From NCBI GenBank assembly GCA_964608495.1, contig CAZSOQ010000298.1:1-5584 (forward strand): a stretch of DNA of 5,584 bases, read 5' to 3'. Source of the stretch: JAKORR01 sp964608495 (GTDB taxonomy: Bacteria > Armatimonadota > Zipacnadia > Zipacnadales > FEN-943). Each line of letters opens with the position of its first letter. Positions within the stretch are counted from its first letter, which is position 1. A program made the translations under genes and the position numbers. The notes beneath the pieces were generated by a model, which was given only the letters and a program-made list of their open reading frames with translations, was not told the origin of the DNA and made no database searches. Shown piece after piece: positions 1-5,540 of the stretch.

Positions 1-531
1 ATACAACACCTCACCGGACAGAATCGAAAAACTCTTGCCGCACCCCGCCTCGCCCGCCCACGCCTGCTCGCCCGAGCGCACCCAGCCCCACGTCACCGCC
101 CCAGGGCACGGATCCTGCCACTTGTCGCCCTGCACCCAACCGGCGTTGGCCGGCATGATCCGAGACACCTCGAAGTCCTGGTTGACCGCGCCCGAGTTGT
201 ACCACAGCCCCAGGCGTATCTCCGCCATGACTACGACGTAGCGGTCCGAGCGGAACAGGTCCGCCAGCCCGGCCACGTCCCAGCGGATCACCCCGCGGTG
301 AATCGCGCCGTCCTGGCGGGTGCCGATGATGAACTCCTGGTTCCGCCCGAAGTTGTCCTCCGGCCGCGTGTTGACGATGAAGGCCTCGGCGACGCCCTTG
401 TACCCCTCGGGGTAGAAGTCGTTCGCCGCGCCGAGCTGCAGCCTCAGGGTCGCCATGGCCTCCGCCGGCACGGCCAGGGCCGCGCAGGCCAGGAGCGCGA
501 GGGCGATTACCGGCGTCATCCTGTTCGGCAT
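1..531 (-). CDS. Exported DNRLRE-like beta-domain protein, C-terminus cut by window edge
   Basis: The reading frame is open from ATG at 531 down to base 1 (177 codons, no stop), so the C-terminal part lies outside the window. Residues 1-25 form a signal peptide: a short basic start (MPNRM), a hydrophobic core IALALLACAALAV, then AEA before the likely cleavage site near residue 25-27. LLAC at 13-16 resembles a lipobox, but the hydrophobic stretch continues past the Cys, so ordinary signal peptidase I cleavage is preferred. The mature part shows the DNRLRE pattern: DNFGRNQEFIIGT, then HRGVIRWDV, then AEIRLGLW, then SRIMPANAGWVQGDKW, and TWGWVRSGEQAWAGEAGCG. Such domains are extracellular beta-sandwiches, often attached to carbohydrate-active or surface proteins. 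A second in-frame ATG at 519 exists, but the purine-rich AAGGCGGGA upstream suits 531. It is divergent from the glycoside hydrolase at 755, suggesting a related extracellular role. The family call is by eye and the exact function is unknown. Confidence 0.8.
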   Translation of the reverse strand, partial: MPNRMTPVIALALLACAALAVPAEAMATLRLQLGAANDFYPEGYKGVAEAFIVNTRPEDNFGRNQEFIIGTRQDGAIHRGVIRWDVAGLADLFRSDRYVVVMAEIRLGLWYNSGAVNQDFEVSRIMPANAGWVQGDKWQDPCPGAVTWGWVRSGEQAWAGEAGCGKSFSILSGEVLY

Positions 532-565
532 GGGGCGATCCCGCCTTGCCCGTGGTGATGGCGAT

Positions 566-584
566 GGGCCGCGAGGGGCGGCCC
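566..584. repeat. Perfect 7-bp inverted repeat, 5-nt loop
   Basis: GGGCCGC (566-572) and GCGGCCC (578-584) are exact reverse complements around a 5-base loop. It lies about 35 bases upstream of the minus-strand ATG at 531, so it would fall in that gene's leader or promoter. It may be an operator or a leader hairpin. In DNA this GC-rich it could also be chance. Confidence 0.45.
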
Positions 585-621
585 CGCCGGGACCGGGTTC
601 GCCGCTGGGGCGGAAGGCCCT

Positions 622-642
622 GCCGCCGCGGACCCCGGCGGC
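622..642. repeat. Perfect 7-bp inverted repeat, 7-nt loop
   Basis: GCCGCCG (622-628) and CGGCGGC (636-642) are exact reverse complements separated by 7 bases. The left arm can also pair with the right half of the palindrome at 649-660, so alternative structures are possible. No function is assigned. Confidence 0.4.
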
Positions 643-648
643 CTGCGC

Positions 649-660
649 GCCGCCGGCGGC
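649..660. repeat. 12-bp perfect palindrome
   Basis: GCCGCCGGCGGC is self-complementary over 12 bases without a spacer. It ends 15 bases before the candidate -35 element of the glycoside hydrolase gene (676). The position would suit a dimeric regulator site, but the simple GCC/GGC composition makes chance plausible. Confidence 0.35.
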
Positions 661-675
661 CCCCCGGCCCGGCTA

Positions 676-705
676 TTGCCCCGACGCCGAACCGTCGTCC
701 ATAAT
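676..705 (+). promoter_or_regulatory. Candidate housekeeping-sigma promoter for the glycoside hydrolase
   Basis: TTGCCC at 676-681 matches TTGACA at 4 of 6 positions. CATAAT at 700-705 matches TATAAT at 5 of 6. The spacer is 18 bp. Transcription would start near 712, giving a leader of about 40 nt before the ATG at 755. CATAAT stands out as AT-rich against very GC-rich surroundings. Confidence 0.45.
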
Positions 706-743
706 CCCCCGTGACCCGGCCGCCGGCCTCAACGGCCAAGGAC

Positions 744-749
744 AGGTGA
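744..749 (+). promoter_or_regulatory. Ribosome binding site deciding the glycoside hydrolase start
   Basis: AGGTGA ends 5 bases before the ATG at 755 and matches the 3' part of the consensus AGGAGGTGA. The same frame is open back to an ATG at 455, but that longer version would overlap the divergent gene and bury the signal peptide. The site at 744-749 therefore fixes the start at 755. Confidence 0.75.
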
Positions 750-754
750 GCGAC

Positions 755-2881
755 ATGCGCAGCCCCACTCGCGGACTGACCGCCCTCCTGGTCGTCCTCG
801 TGACCGCGGGCATCGCCTGCGCCCAGGGCGACCTGGGCCCCAGTCTCCTCGCCAACGGCGACTTTGAGTCGGGCGAGGAGCTGTGGTGGCATCCGCAGGA
901 CGCCTACGCCGGCAAGCTCGAGACCGCCCTGCGCCACGGCGGGCTGAACTGCTGGCGCATGGACCTCCAGGAGCCCGAGCGCGAGGCCATCATGTCGCGC
1001 GCCGCCACGATCGAGCGCGGCCGCGACCTGCACGTCTCCGCGTGGATCCGCTGCGCGGACGTCGCGCCGGCCGACGCGATCTCCCTCCGCCTGCAGCAGT
1101 TCCACAGGGGCAAGCCCGCCGGCTGGCACCTAAGGAACGGCCGCAACGACCTGATCCACACGGGCGGCAGCCACGACTGGTTCCGCTTCGCCGTGAACGT
1201 GGCCGATGCCGACCTGGACGCCGAGACCACGAGCCTCGTGCTGTACCTGCGCGCGGCGCCGGGCTCCACGGGCACGGTGTGGTTCGATGACGCGAGCGTC
1301 CAGACCGTCGTGGGCAGGGCCCCCGGCGAGAGTCTGGACCGCCAGGCCGCGCCGCCTCTGGACCTGTCACGCGAGGCTCCCGCCCGCGACGACGCGGCCG
1401 CCTTCCGCGACATCCCCTTCCTCGACCGGGTGGGCGAGGGCGTCGAGATAGACTGTGGCAGCGACCACAACCTGTTCTATGGCGAAGCGCCGGCCGTCGT
1501 CACGATCACGATGCAGCCGGTGGATGGGGCGGTCATGGAGTGGTTGGTCAGCGACTACTGGGGACGAAAGGTGGACGGCGGCACGGCCGCCGAGACCGTG
1601 CGGGTCCAGATACCGCGGATGGGCTACTTCGAAGTCGCGGCCCGCCTGACGCGCGACGGCCAGCAGCTCGGCGCGGCCAGGACTTCCCTCTCCCACCTGC
1701 CGGAGCCTCCGCTGGCCCAGACCTCGCCCGAGTGGATCCTGGGCAGTTGGGTGCAGCAGAACGACCTGCTGGCCCACCTCGGGGCGCGGTGGACCCGCGT
1801 CGGCACGGGCTGGCAGTGGCTGGAGCCCGAGCAGGGCAAGCCCAACGAGGCGCTCTGGGAGAGCATGGACCGCCACGTGGCGAGCATGGTCGAGCAGGGC
1901 ATCACGCCCGTCTTCCTGTTCTCGAAGGTGCCGTCCTGGGCCGGGCCCCACTACAAGCGCGTCGGGCCCGACCACTGGGACGACTTCCGCGCCTACGTGC
2001 GCAAGTGCGTCACCCGCTACCGCGACCAGGTGGACATCTGGGAAGTGATGAACGAGCCCTACATCCCGACCCTCTTCCCCGGCCCCATCGAGGAGGTCAT
2101 GCAGTGGCATCGGGTTGTGCGCGAGGAGGTGGACCGAGGCGACCCGGGCGGCCTGGTGATCGGCCCGTGCCTCGATACGCGCAGCGACTATCTCTTCGAC
2201 GAGACGCGCGACCTGCTCGACCTGGGCCTCGCGAAGCTCATCACCGGCGTCTCGGTCCACACCTACGGCGGGCTCGAGGCGGCGGGCTACCTGCGCGACT
2301 TCGACAAGCTGCGCGACCTGCTGCGGGCCTACGACGCGGACGGGCCGATCTACATCACCGAGCAGGGGCTGAGCGTGCCCGAGGACCTGCCCATGGAGCG
2401 GCTGCAGGCCCAGTACCTGGTCCGCATGGTGCTGTTGTGCCTGCAGGCGCGGGTGAAGGCCGTGATCTGGCACATGATGAGCTGGCCGCAGGGGCCCTCG
2501 GACCACGAGCGGGACTTCGCCATCGTGCGCGCCCGGGACAAGATGCCCCAGCGCGCTCCGAGGCCCGCCTTCACGGCAGCCGCGGTGCTGTCGAGCGTGC
2601 TGGGCAAGGCCCGGTTCGTCGGCACGCTGGACGACCTGGGCGAAACGGTAGCAGCACAGGTGTACCAGGCGGCGGGCGAGCCGATCCTCGCCCTGTGGGA
2701 CTGGGGCCGGCCGGAGCACGAAGTCGAGGTGCAGGTAGGCACGCCGGAGGTGACGGTTGTGGACCTGATGGGCGTGCGCTCTCGCGCCCGGACGGACGGC
2801 GGCAGGCTGAAGCTGACCCTCACGCCGAACCCCGTGTACGTCCTGGGCGGCGCGGCCGGCACGCTTCTCCAGGCGCCCTGA
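755..2881 (+). CDS. Secreted multidomain glycoside hydrolase, clan GH-A (GH39/PslG-like)
   Basis: This 708-residue protein probably hydrolyses an extracellular polysaccharide; the substrate cannot be read from the sequence. Residues 1-23 are a signal peptide with an ACA cleavage motif before Gln24. Residues about 30-185 form a CBM4/9-like beta module, opening with LLANGDFESG and closing with GTVWFDDASV. About 230-315 is an immunoglobulin-like beta-sandwich. The (beta/alpha)8 barrel spans about 325-600, with RVGTGWQWLEPEQGK, PVFLFSKVPSWAG, WEVMNEP (acid/base Glu434 after the hallmark Asn433), SVHTYGG (His502, Tyr504) and IYITEQG (nucleophile Glu536). The 102-residue spacing of the glutamates fits retaining clan GH-A enzymes. 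A beta domain follows to the C-terminus (DLMGVRSRA, TPNPVYVLGG). The barrel pattern most resembles GH39/PslG-like proteins, but GH5-like or an unnumbered family is possible. It is divergent from the exported DNRLRE-like gene, which suggests shared regulation. Clan-level call: high confidence; family-level: modest. Confidence 0.88.
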   Translation: MRSPTRGLTALLVVLVTAGIACAQGDLGPSLLANGDFESGEELWWHPQDAYAGKLETALRHGGLNCWRMDLQEPEREAIMSRAATIERGRDLHVSAWIRCADVAPADAISLRLQQFHRGKPAGWHLRNGRNDLIHTGGSHDWFRFAVNVADADLDAETTSLVLYLRAAPGSTGTVWFDDASVQTVVGRAPGESLDRQAAPPLDLSREAPARDDAAAFRDIPFLDRVGEGVEIDCGSDHNLFYGEAPAVVTITMQPVDGAVMEWLVSDYWGRKVDGGTAAETVRVQIPRMGYFEVAARLTRDGQQLGAARTSLSHLPEPPLAQTSPEWILGSWVQQNDLLAHLGARWTRVGTGWQWLEPEQGKPNEALWESMDRHVASMVEQGITPVFLFSKVPSWAGPHYKRVGPDHWDDFRAYVRKCVTRYRDQVDIWEVMNEPYIPTLFPGPIEEVMQWHRVVREEVDRGDPGGLVIGPCLDTRSDYLFDETRDLLDLGLAKLITGVSVHTYGGLEAAGYLRDFDKLRDLLRAYDADGPIYITEQGLSVPEDLPMERLQAQYLVRMVLLCLQARVKAVIWHMMSWPQGPSDHERDFAIVRARDKMPQRAPRPAFTAAAVLSSVLGKARFVGTLDDLGETVAAQVYQAAGEPILALWDWGRPEHEVEVQVGTPEVTVVDLMGVRSRARTDGGRLKLTLTPNPVYVLGGAAGTLLQAP

Positions 2882-2883
2882 TC

Positions 2884-2907
2884 GGCGGGCCAAAGGGTGA
2901 GCCCGTC
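2884..2907 (+). terminator. Hairpin directly after the glycoside hydrolase stop, possible terminator
   Basis: CGGGC (2886-2890) pairs with GCCCG (2901-2905) around a 10-base loop, extended by a G-U and a G-C pair to 2884/2907. It begins 3 bases after the stop codon. There is no T-run downstream, so it is not a classical intrinsic terminator. It could act as a 3'-end stabiliser or terminate without a U-tract. Confidence 0.3.
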
Positions 2908-3155
2908 CGCCACCGTACGCGCGTCCTTGGGGAAGAGGAGGGTCGCCGACGTGCCGGTACCGGGCTGTATCGCGCCTGTATCGTGCGCCTTCCCGTGCTC
3001 TTTGGCGCCGAATCCGGCCACGCTGCGCGCGTCTCCGGTCAGCCGGGGACCGGGAGGCCGGGCGCGGATCGCGCGGCCCCCTTCTACGGGCGGGCGAAAA
3101 CCGGTAAGATACACAAGGCGCCCGGGCCCGAGCCGACCGGGCGGAGGGGTAACGG
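2908..3155 (+). other. Intergenic region upstream of yajC
   Basis: The spacer between the glycoside hydrolase and yajC contains open frames on both strands, but none has a convincing ribosome binding site or protein-like composition. A weak -10-like TAAGAT sits at 3105-3110 (4 of 6), with only a poor -35 (TTCTAC, 3082-3087, spacer 17). If used, transcription would begin about 40 bases before yajC. Nothing else was recognised. Confidence 0.4.
3143..3149 (+). promoter_or_regulatory. Ribosome binding site of yajC
   Basis: GGAGGGG lies upstream of the ATG at 3156, with GGAGG ending 8 bases before it. This favours 3156 over the in-frame ATG at 3168. Confidence 0.7.
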
Positions 3156-3458
3156 ATGTTGGCTGACATGCCTGCCGCGGAGCAGATGCCTCTGGCGCAC
3201 CTAGTGCCGGTGGCCGCATTCCTGCTGGCCATGGTCTTCCTGTTCTGGCTCGTGGTGCTGCGCCCGGCCAACAAGAAGGCCCGGGACCACATGGACCTGG
3301 TGCGATCCCTGATGCCGGGCGACCGCGTGGTGACAGCCGGTGGCCTCCATGGGGTGGTCAGGAATGTCCACGAAAGAACAGTGGAACTTGAGGTGGACGA
3401 GGACGTCATTCTGACCTTCGACAAGTACGCGGTGAGGAAGCGCCAGGACCCGGCCTGA
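3156..3458 (+). CDS. yajC: YajC, accessory subunit of the Sec translocon
   Basis: YajC is a small inner-membrane protein that associates with SecDF and SecYEG during protein export; it is not essential in the organisms where it was studied. The 100-residue product has the normal family length. A single membrane span covers about residues 14-35, followed by the conserved Arg-Pro (36-37) and a basic cytoplasmic stretch (NKKARDH). The family signature then follows: SLMPGDRVVTAGGLHGVV (51-68) and a short beta region ending TFDKYAVRKR. The start at 3156 is supported by GGAGG. In many bacteria yajC is followed by secD and secF or lies near tgt. Here neither flank is a sec or tRNA-modification gene: the next genes encode a 32-residue membrane peptide, a DUF4446 protein and a recombinase, more than 280 bp away. 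It therefore appears to be a stand-alone unit. Confidence 0.93.
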   Translation: MLADMPAAEQMPLAHLVPVAAFLLAMVFLFWLVVLRPANKKARDHMDLVRSLMPGDRVVTAGGLHGVVRNVHERTVELEVDEDVILTFDKYAVRKRQDPA

Positions 3459-3625
3459 TGGGAAGGCGCCCAGAGTCGCCCTGTGCCCTCCGTCGGCGGC
3501 CGGGCTGGGGCAGGGGCGGTGATGAGCGCGGCGCCCGCGCGCGGGGCGGCCCGTCCGGAAGCCACACTTGCCTCACCAGCAAGCCGCAGCTCCGGTCGCC
3601 CGAGCCGGCCTGCGTCACAAGATTG
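3459..3625 (+). other. Intergenic region downstream of yajC, no gene seen
   Basis: This is the left part of the 284-bp spacer between yajC and the small membrane protein gene. Frames across it give Arg/Pro/Ala-rich shadow peptides without ribosome binding sites. Imperfect GC-rich inverted repeats occur around 3530-3550, but no T-run follows them, so no terminator is called. Confidence 0.4.
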
Positions 3626-3653
3626 GCAGCCGAAGGACATTTCGCCTGGCTGC
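3626..3653. repeat. Inverted repeat overlapping a promoter candidate
   Basis: GCAGCC (3626-3631) and GGCTGC (3648-3653) are exact reverse complements. Inside them GAA (3632-3634) can pair with TTC (3641-3643) around a 6-base loop, leaving a 4-base bulge on the 3' side. It ends 6 bases before the extended -10 at 3659, so it covers the expected -35 position. That would suit an operator site. A short hairpin at the end of the yajC transcript is an alternative. Confidence 0.35.
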
Positions 3654-3658
3654 AGGAA

Positions 3659-3667
3659 TGATAGACT
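3659..3667 (+). promoter_or_regulatory. Candidate extended -10 promoter for the small ORF-DUF4446-xerD unit
   Basis: TGATAGACT fits an extended -10 (TG-n-TAGACT, hexamer 4 of 6). The -35 region is poor (TTTCGC near 3640-3645, 16-bp spacer), which is tolerable for extended -10 promoters. Transcription would start near 3674, about 70 bases before the ATG at 3743. The segment is locally AT-richer than its surroundings. Confidence 0.4.
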
Positions 3668-3742
3668 GGCATTGCGAAGGTAAGACAGAGGAGCGCGCCA
3701 GGGGCACCAGGCGTCGAGCCCGCTGCCGCGAGGAGAGCGGAC

Positions 3743-3841
3743 ATGAACCTGAGCCTCGTTCTGGTGGGCGCGTTCGCGGCCTTGCTCTTGGCGGTGGTGC
3801 TGGTGGTGTTTGTCTGTCGGCGGTATCTGTTCCTGCCTTGA
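3743..3841 (+). CDS. Small single-span membrane protein, 32 residues
   Basis: This short frame starts with ATG at 3743 and ends with TGA at 3839-3841. AGGAGAG (3731-3737) lies 5 bases upstream, one of the best ribosome binding sites in the window. The product is almost entirely one hydrophobic helix (about residues 3-24), followed by CRRYLFLP. By the positive-inside rule the N-terminus would face outward and the CRRY end the cytoplasm. It resembles no family I can name. It precedes the DUF4446 gene by 76 bases in the same direction and is probably co-transcribed with it and xerD from the candidate promoter at 3659. The combination of ribosome binding site, uninterrupted hydrophobicity and position supports a real small membrane protein. 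A chance GC-rich Leu/Val/Ala frame cannot be excluded. Confidence 0.55.
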   Translation: MNLSLVLVGAFAALLLAVVLVVFVCRRYLFLP

Positions 3842-3903
3842 CGGCGATGGACAAGACGAGAGAAGCAGGGGGACCGTGCGGGGCGAGGCCCAACATCCCT
3901 GCC

Positions 3904-3908
3904 GGAGG
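3904..3908 (+). promoter_or_regulatory. Ribosome binding site deciding the DUF4446 start
   Basis: GGAGG ends 9 bases before a TTG at 3918 that opens directly into the membrane span. The alternative in-frame GTG at 3876 has AGGGGG only 3 bases upstream, which is too close. A further TTG at 3810 has no site and overlaps the small ORF. Confidence 0.5.
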
Positions 3909-3917
3909 CGGCAAGCC

Positions 3918-4484
3918 TTGCTGATAGCGGCTATTGGGGCGGCAGCGGTGGCCCTGGTTGTGGCAATCGTGGCGGTCGTACTGGCGCGGCGAGCGATCCG
4001 CGCGGCCGCCGCGCCTCACTCCCGCACTCTGCGCGAGCTGCTCCACGCCGTGAGCCGAGGCGACATAGACCGGGTCCCGGCCCTCCTGCGCCAGCTCGAC
4101 CTGCACGTCGGGCGCCTCGAGGACCGGCTGGACGGCGCCGAGAGGCGGCTTAGCTCGGCGATCCAGAAGATAGGGCTCTCGCGCTTCGACGCCGACCCCG
4201 ACCTGGGCGGCAAAGTCAGTTTCTCGCTGGCACTGCTCGACGAGCACGACGACGGCGTAATCGTCACCTCGATGTACCGCCTCGAAGAGAGCCGCACCTT
4301 CCTGAGGGAGGTAAGAGGCGGGACCACCGAACACGGTCTGCTTCCGGAGGAAGCTCGAGCCTTGAACATGGCGATGGACGAGGACCTGCAGGGCCGGAGA
4401 CAGGAACGCTCCGGCAGCCGACGAGCAGCAAAGAGGCAGGACGAGGAGGCGAGGGGCGTTGAGCGAGGCGATGATGGCCTTTGA
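3918..4484 (+). CDS. DUF4446 family membrane-anchored protein
   Basis: From TTG 3918 the product has 188 residues, close to the usual length of DUF4446 proteins, whose function is unknown. Residues 2-23 form one membrane span followed by ARR, which predicts an outside N-terminus and a cytoplasmic body. Residues 55-84 are a charged heptad-like helix (HVGRLEDRLDGAERRL) that may form a coiled coil. The diagnostic core is 85-152: IGLSRFDADPDLGGKVSFSLALLDEHDDGVIVTSMYRLEESRTF, then EVRGGTTEHGLLPEEARALNMAM. This matches the family's arrangement of a core strand region, an S-R-E-E-S-type segment and an L-x-E-E-x-x-A helix. The tail (156-188) is very basic and acidic and looks disordered; its last codons overlap xerD. 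The start is uncertain: GTG 3876 would add 14 residues including RRR before the span. Family assignment is confident; the cellular role is unknown. Confidence 0.82.
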   Translation: MLIAAIGAAAVALVVAIVAVVLARRAIRAAAAPHSRTLRELLHAVSRGDIDRVPALLRQLDLHVGRLEDRLDGAERRLSSAIQKIGLSRFDADPDLGGKVSFSLALLDEHDDGVIVTSMYRLEESRTFLREVRGGTTEHGLLPEEARALNMAMDEDLQGRRQERSGSRRAAKRQDEEARGVERGDDGL

Positions 4485-5385
4485 TTGGGAGCTGGACGGC
4501 TTCGTGGAGTTCCTGGTGGTCGAGAGAGGGCGGTCCGAGAACACCGTGGCCGCTTACCGCCGGGATTTGTTGGACTACTCGGCCTTCCTGCAGAAAAGAG
4601 GCAGGCGGAGCTACGAAGAGGCGCAGCCCGAGGACGTGCGCGAGTATCTGACGCAACTGCAGCAGAAGCAGGGCCGCAAGCGCGCCACCGCCGCGCGCCG
4701 ACTGAGCGCCATCCGCATGCTCCACCGGTACCTGCTGCGCGAGGGGATAACGCAGGCCGACCCGACGGTGACCCTGGACACGCCCAAGGTGTCCCGCCGC
4801 CTGCCCCACGTGCTCAGCGTGGACGAGTGCAGGCGGTTGCTCCGGGCACCGAACCTGCAGCACCGGCTGGAGCTGCGCGATGCGGCGATGCTGGCCCTGA
4901 TGTACGCCACCGGCCTGCGCGTGAGCGAGCTGGTGTCTCTCCGGCTGGGCAACGTGAACTTCGAGGAAGGCATCGTCCGGGTGGTCGGCAAGGGCGACAA
5001 GGAGCGCATCGTCCCGGTGGCGGCTCCGGCCCTGGCCCTGCTGCGGCGCTATCTGGACGACGTGCGGCCGGGGTTGACGCGCCACCCCCGCGAGGACGGG
5101 CTGTTCTTGAGCCAGCGCGGCAAGCGGATGACACGCACCAACTTCTGGGTGCGGCTGAAGAAGCTGTACCTGCCCAGGGCCGGCCTGCCCCATGAGACGT
5201 CCCCGCACACCCTGCGACACTCCTTCGCCACGCACCTGCTCGAGGGCGGCGCCGACCTGAGGGCGATCCAGGACATGCTCGGCCACGCGTCGCTGTCCAC
5301 GACCCAGGTATACACGCACGTGGGCGAGCCCCACCTGCGCGAGGTGTTCGAGGAGACGCACCCCAGGGCCAAGTCCCAGGAGTGA
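4459..5385 (+). CDS. xerD: Tyrosine recombinase XerC/XerD
   Basis: This is a complete site-specific recombinase that would resolve chromosome dimers at dif together with a second Xer protein. It has 308 residues, against about 300 for the family. The N-terminal core-binding domain covers about 8-100 (RSENTVAAYRRDLLDYSAFL; TAARRLSAIRMLHRYLLREG). The catalytic domain runs from about 115 to 295 and shows all six expected residues: Arg154 (TGLRVSEL), Lys178 (GKGDKER), His250 and Arg253 (HTLRHSFATHLLEGGADL), His276 (MLGHASLSTT) and the nucleophile Tyr285 (QVYTHV). The start is uncertain. TTG 4459 has AGGAGG (4444-4449) 9 bases upstream, while ATG 4471 or 4474 would give a more typical family N-terminus with a weak GAGG. 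Any choice overlaps the DUF4446 gene (by 11-26 bases), suggesting coupled translation. XerC, XerD and single-Xer types cannot be separated by eye; the symbol is provisional. No phage or integron neighbours are visible. Confidence 0.93.
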   Translation: MSEAMMAFDWELDGFVEFLVVERGRSENTVAAYRRDLLDYSAFLQKRGRRSYEEAQPEDVREYLTQLQQKQGRKRATAARRLSAIRMLHRYLLREGITQADPTVTLDTPKVSRRLPHVLSVDECRRLLRAPNLQHRLELRDAAMLALMYATGLRVSELVSLRLGNVNFEEGIVRVVGKGDKERIVPVAAPALALLRRYLDDVRPGLTRHPREDGLFLSQRGKRMTRTNFWVRLKKLYLPRAGLPHETSPHTLRHSFATHLLEGGADLRAIQDMLGHASLSTTQVYTHVGEPHLREVFEETHPRAKSQE

Positions 5386-5388
5386 CGG

Positions 5389-5409
5389 GCCCGGTCTGGC
5401 GTCCCGGGC
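5389..5409 (+). terminator. Hairpin directly after the xerD stop, possible terminator
   Basis: GCCCGG (5389-5394) pairs exactly with CCGGGC (5404-5409) around a 9-base loop, starting 3 bases after the stop codon. No T-run follows. This repeats the arrangement seen after the glycoside hydrolase gene (2884-2907), so both may mark transcript ends in a GC-rich genome. Confidence 0.3.
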
Positions 5410-5540
5410 GCCTCACAGGCTCCCGCGCCTCGCGCTCGTGCCTCCCGGCTGAGCGGCGTGACGTCTAGCCCGGATTGCTCATGGGCTGGGCATCGCAGAC
5501 ACCAGCAGCCCTCGAGTTCGTCCCAGACCGACACCAGGGA
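5410..5540 (+). other. Non-coding tail after xerD
   Basis: No gene is supported here. Frames starting at GTG 5458 and ATG 5481 are open to the window edge, but neither has a ribosome binding site or recognisable product. A short 5-bp inverted repeat (AGCCC 5467-5471 / GGGCT 5483-5487) is the only extra structure seen. Confidence 0.4.

Larger units (their letters stand above)
532..754. promoter_or_regulatory. Divergent intergenic region, palindrome-rich
   Basis: This 223-bp spacer separates two genes transcribed away from each other and must therefore hold both promoters. It is extremely GC-rich on the side of the minus-strand gene and contains three perfect inverted repeats, listed separately. 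A plus-strand promoter candidate sits at 676-705. No convincing -10/-35 pair was found for the minus-strand gene. Frames that stay open across the region lack a ribosome binding site and protein-like composition, so it is treated as non-coding. Confidence 0.6.

Noticed and set aside
455..754. N-terminal extension of the glycoside hydrolase from ATG 455
   Set aside because: It would overlap the divergent gene and place 100 unstructured residues before a clear signal peptide. The ribosome binding site at 744-749 supports 755.
11..1129. Long minus-strand frame of 372 codons
   Set aside because: Its translation is Arg/Gly/Pro-rich with no domain. It is out of frame with the real signal-peptide gene (1-531) and antisense to the CBM part of the glycoside hydrolase.
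1540..3204. 554-codon plus-strand frame
   Set aside because: It is a shifted-frame shadow of the glycoside hydrolase that runs on into the intergenic region. It is rich in Arg, Gly, Pro and Ala and has no motifs.
1367..3640. 757-codon minus-strand frame
   Set aside because: It is antisense to the glycoside hydrolase and yajC, with a composition typical of a high-GC shadow frame and no recognisable domain or ribosome binding site.
3847..3924. 25-codon frame between the small membrane protein and DUF4446, whose TGA overlaps the TTG at 3918
   Set aside because: It has no convincing ribosome binding site and the peptide (Gly/Pro-rich) has no feature. The start-stop overlap is intriguing, but alone it is not enough.
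5467..5540. Possible tRNA (GTTCG near a GC-rich stem)
   Set aside because: The T-loop reads GTTCGTC, lacking the invariant A58, and no cloverleaf with acceptor and anticodon stems could be drawn.
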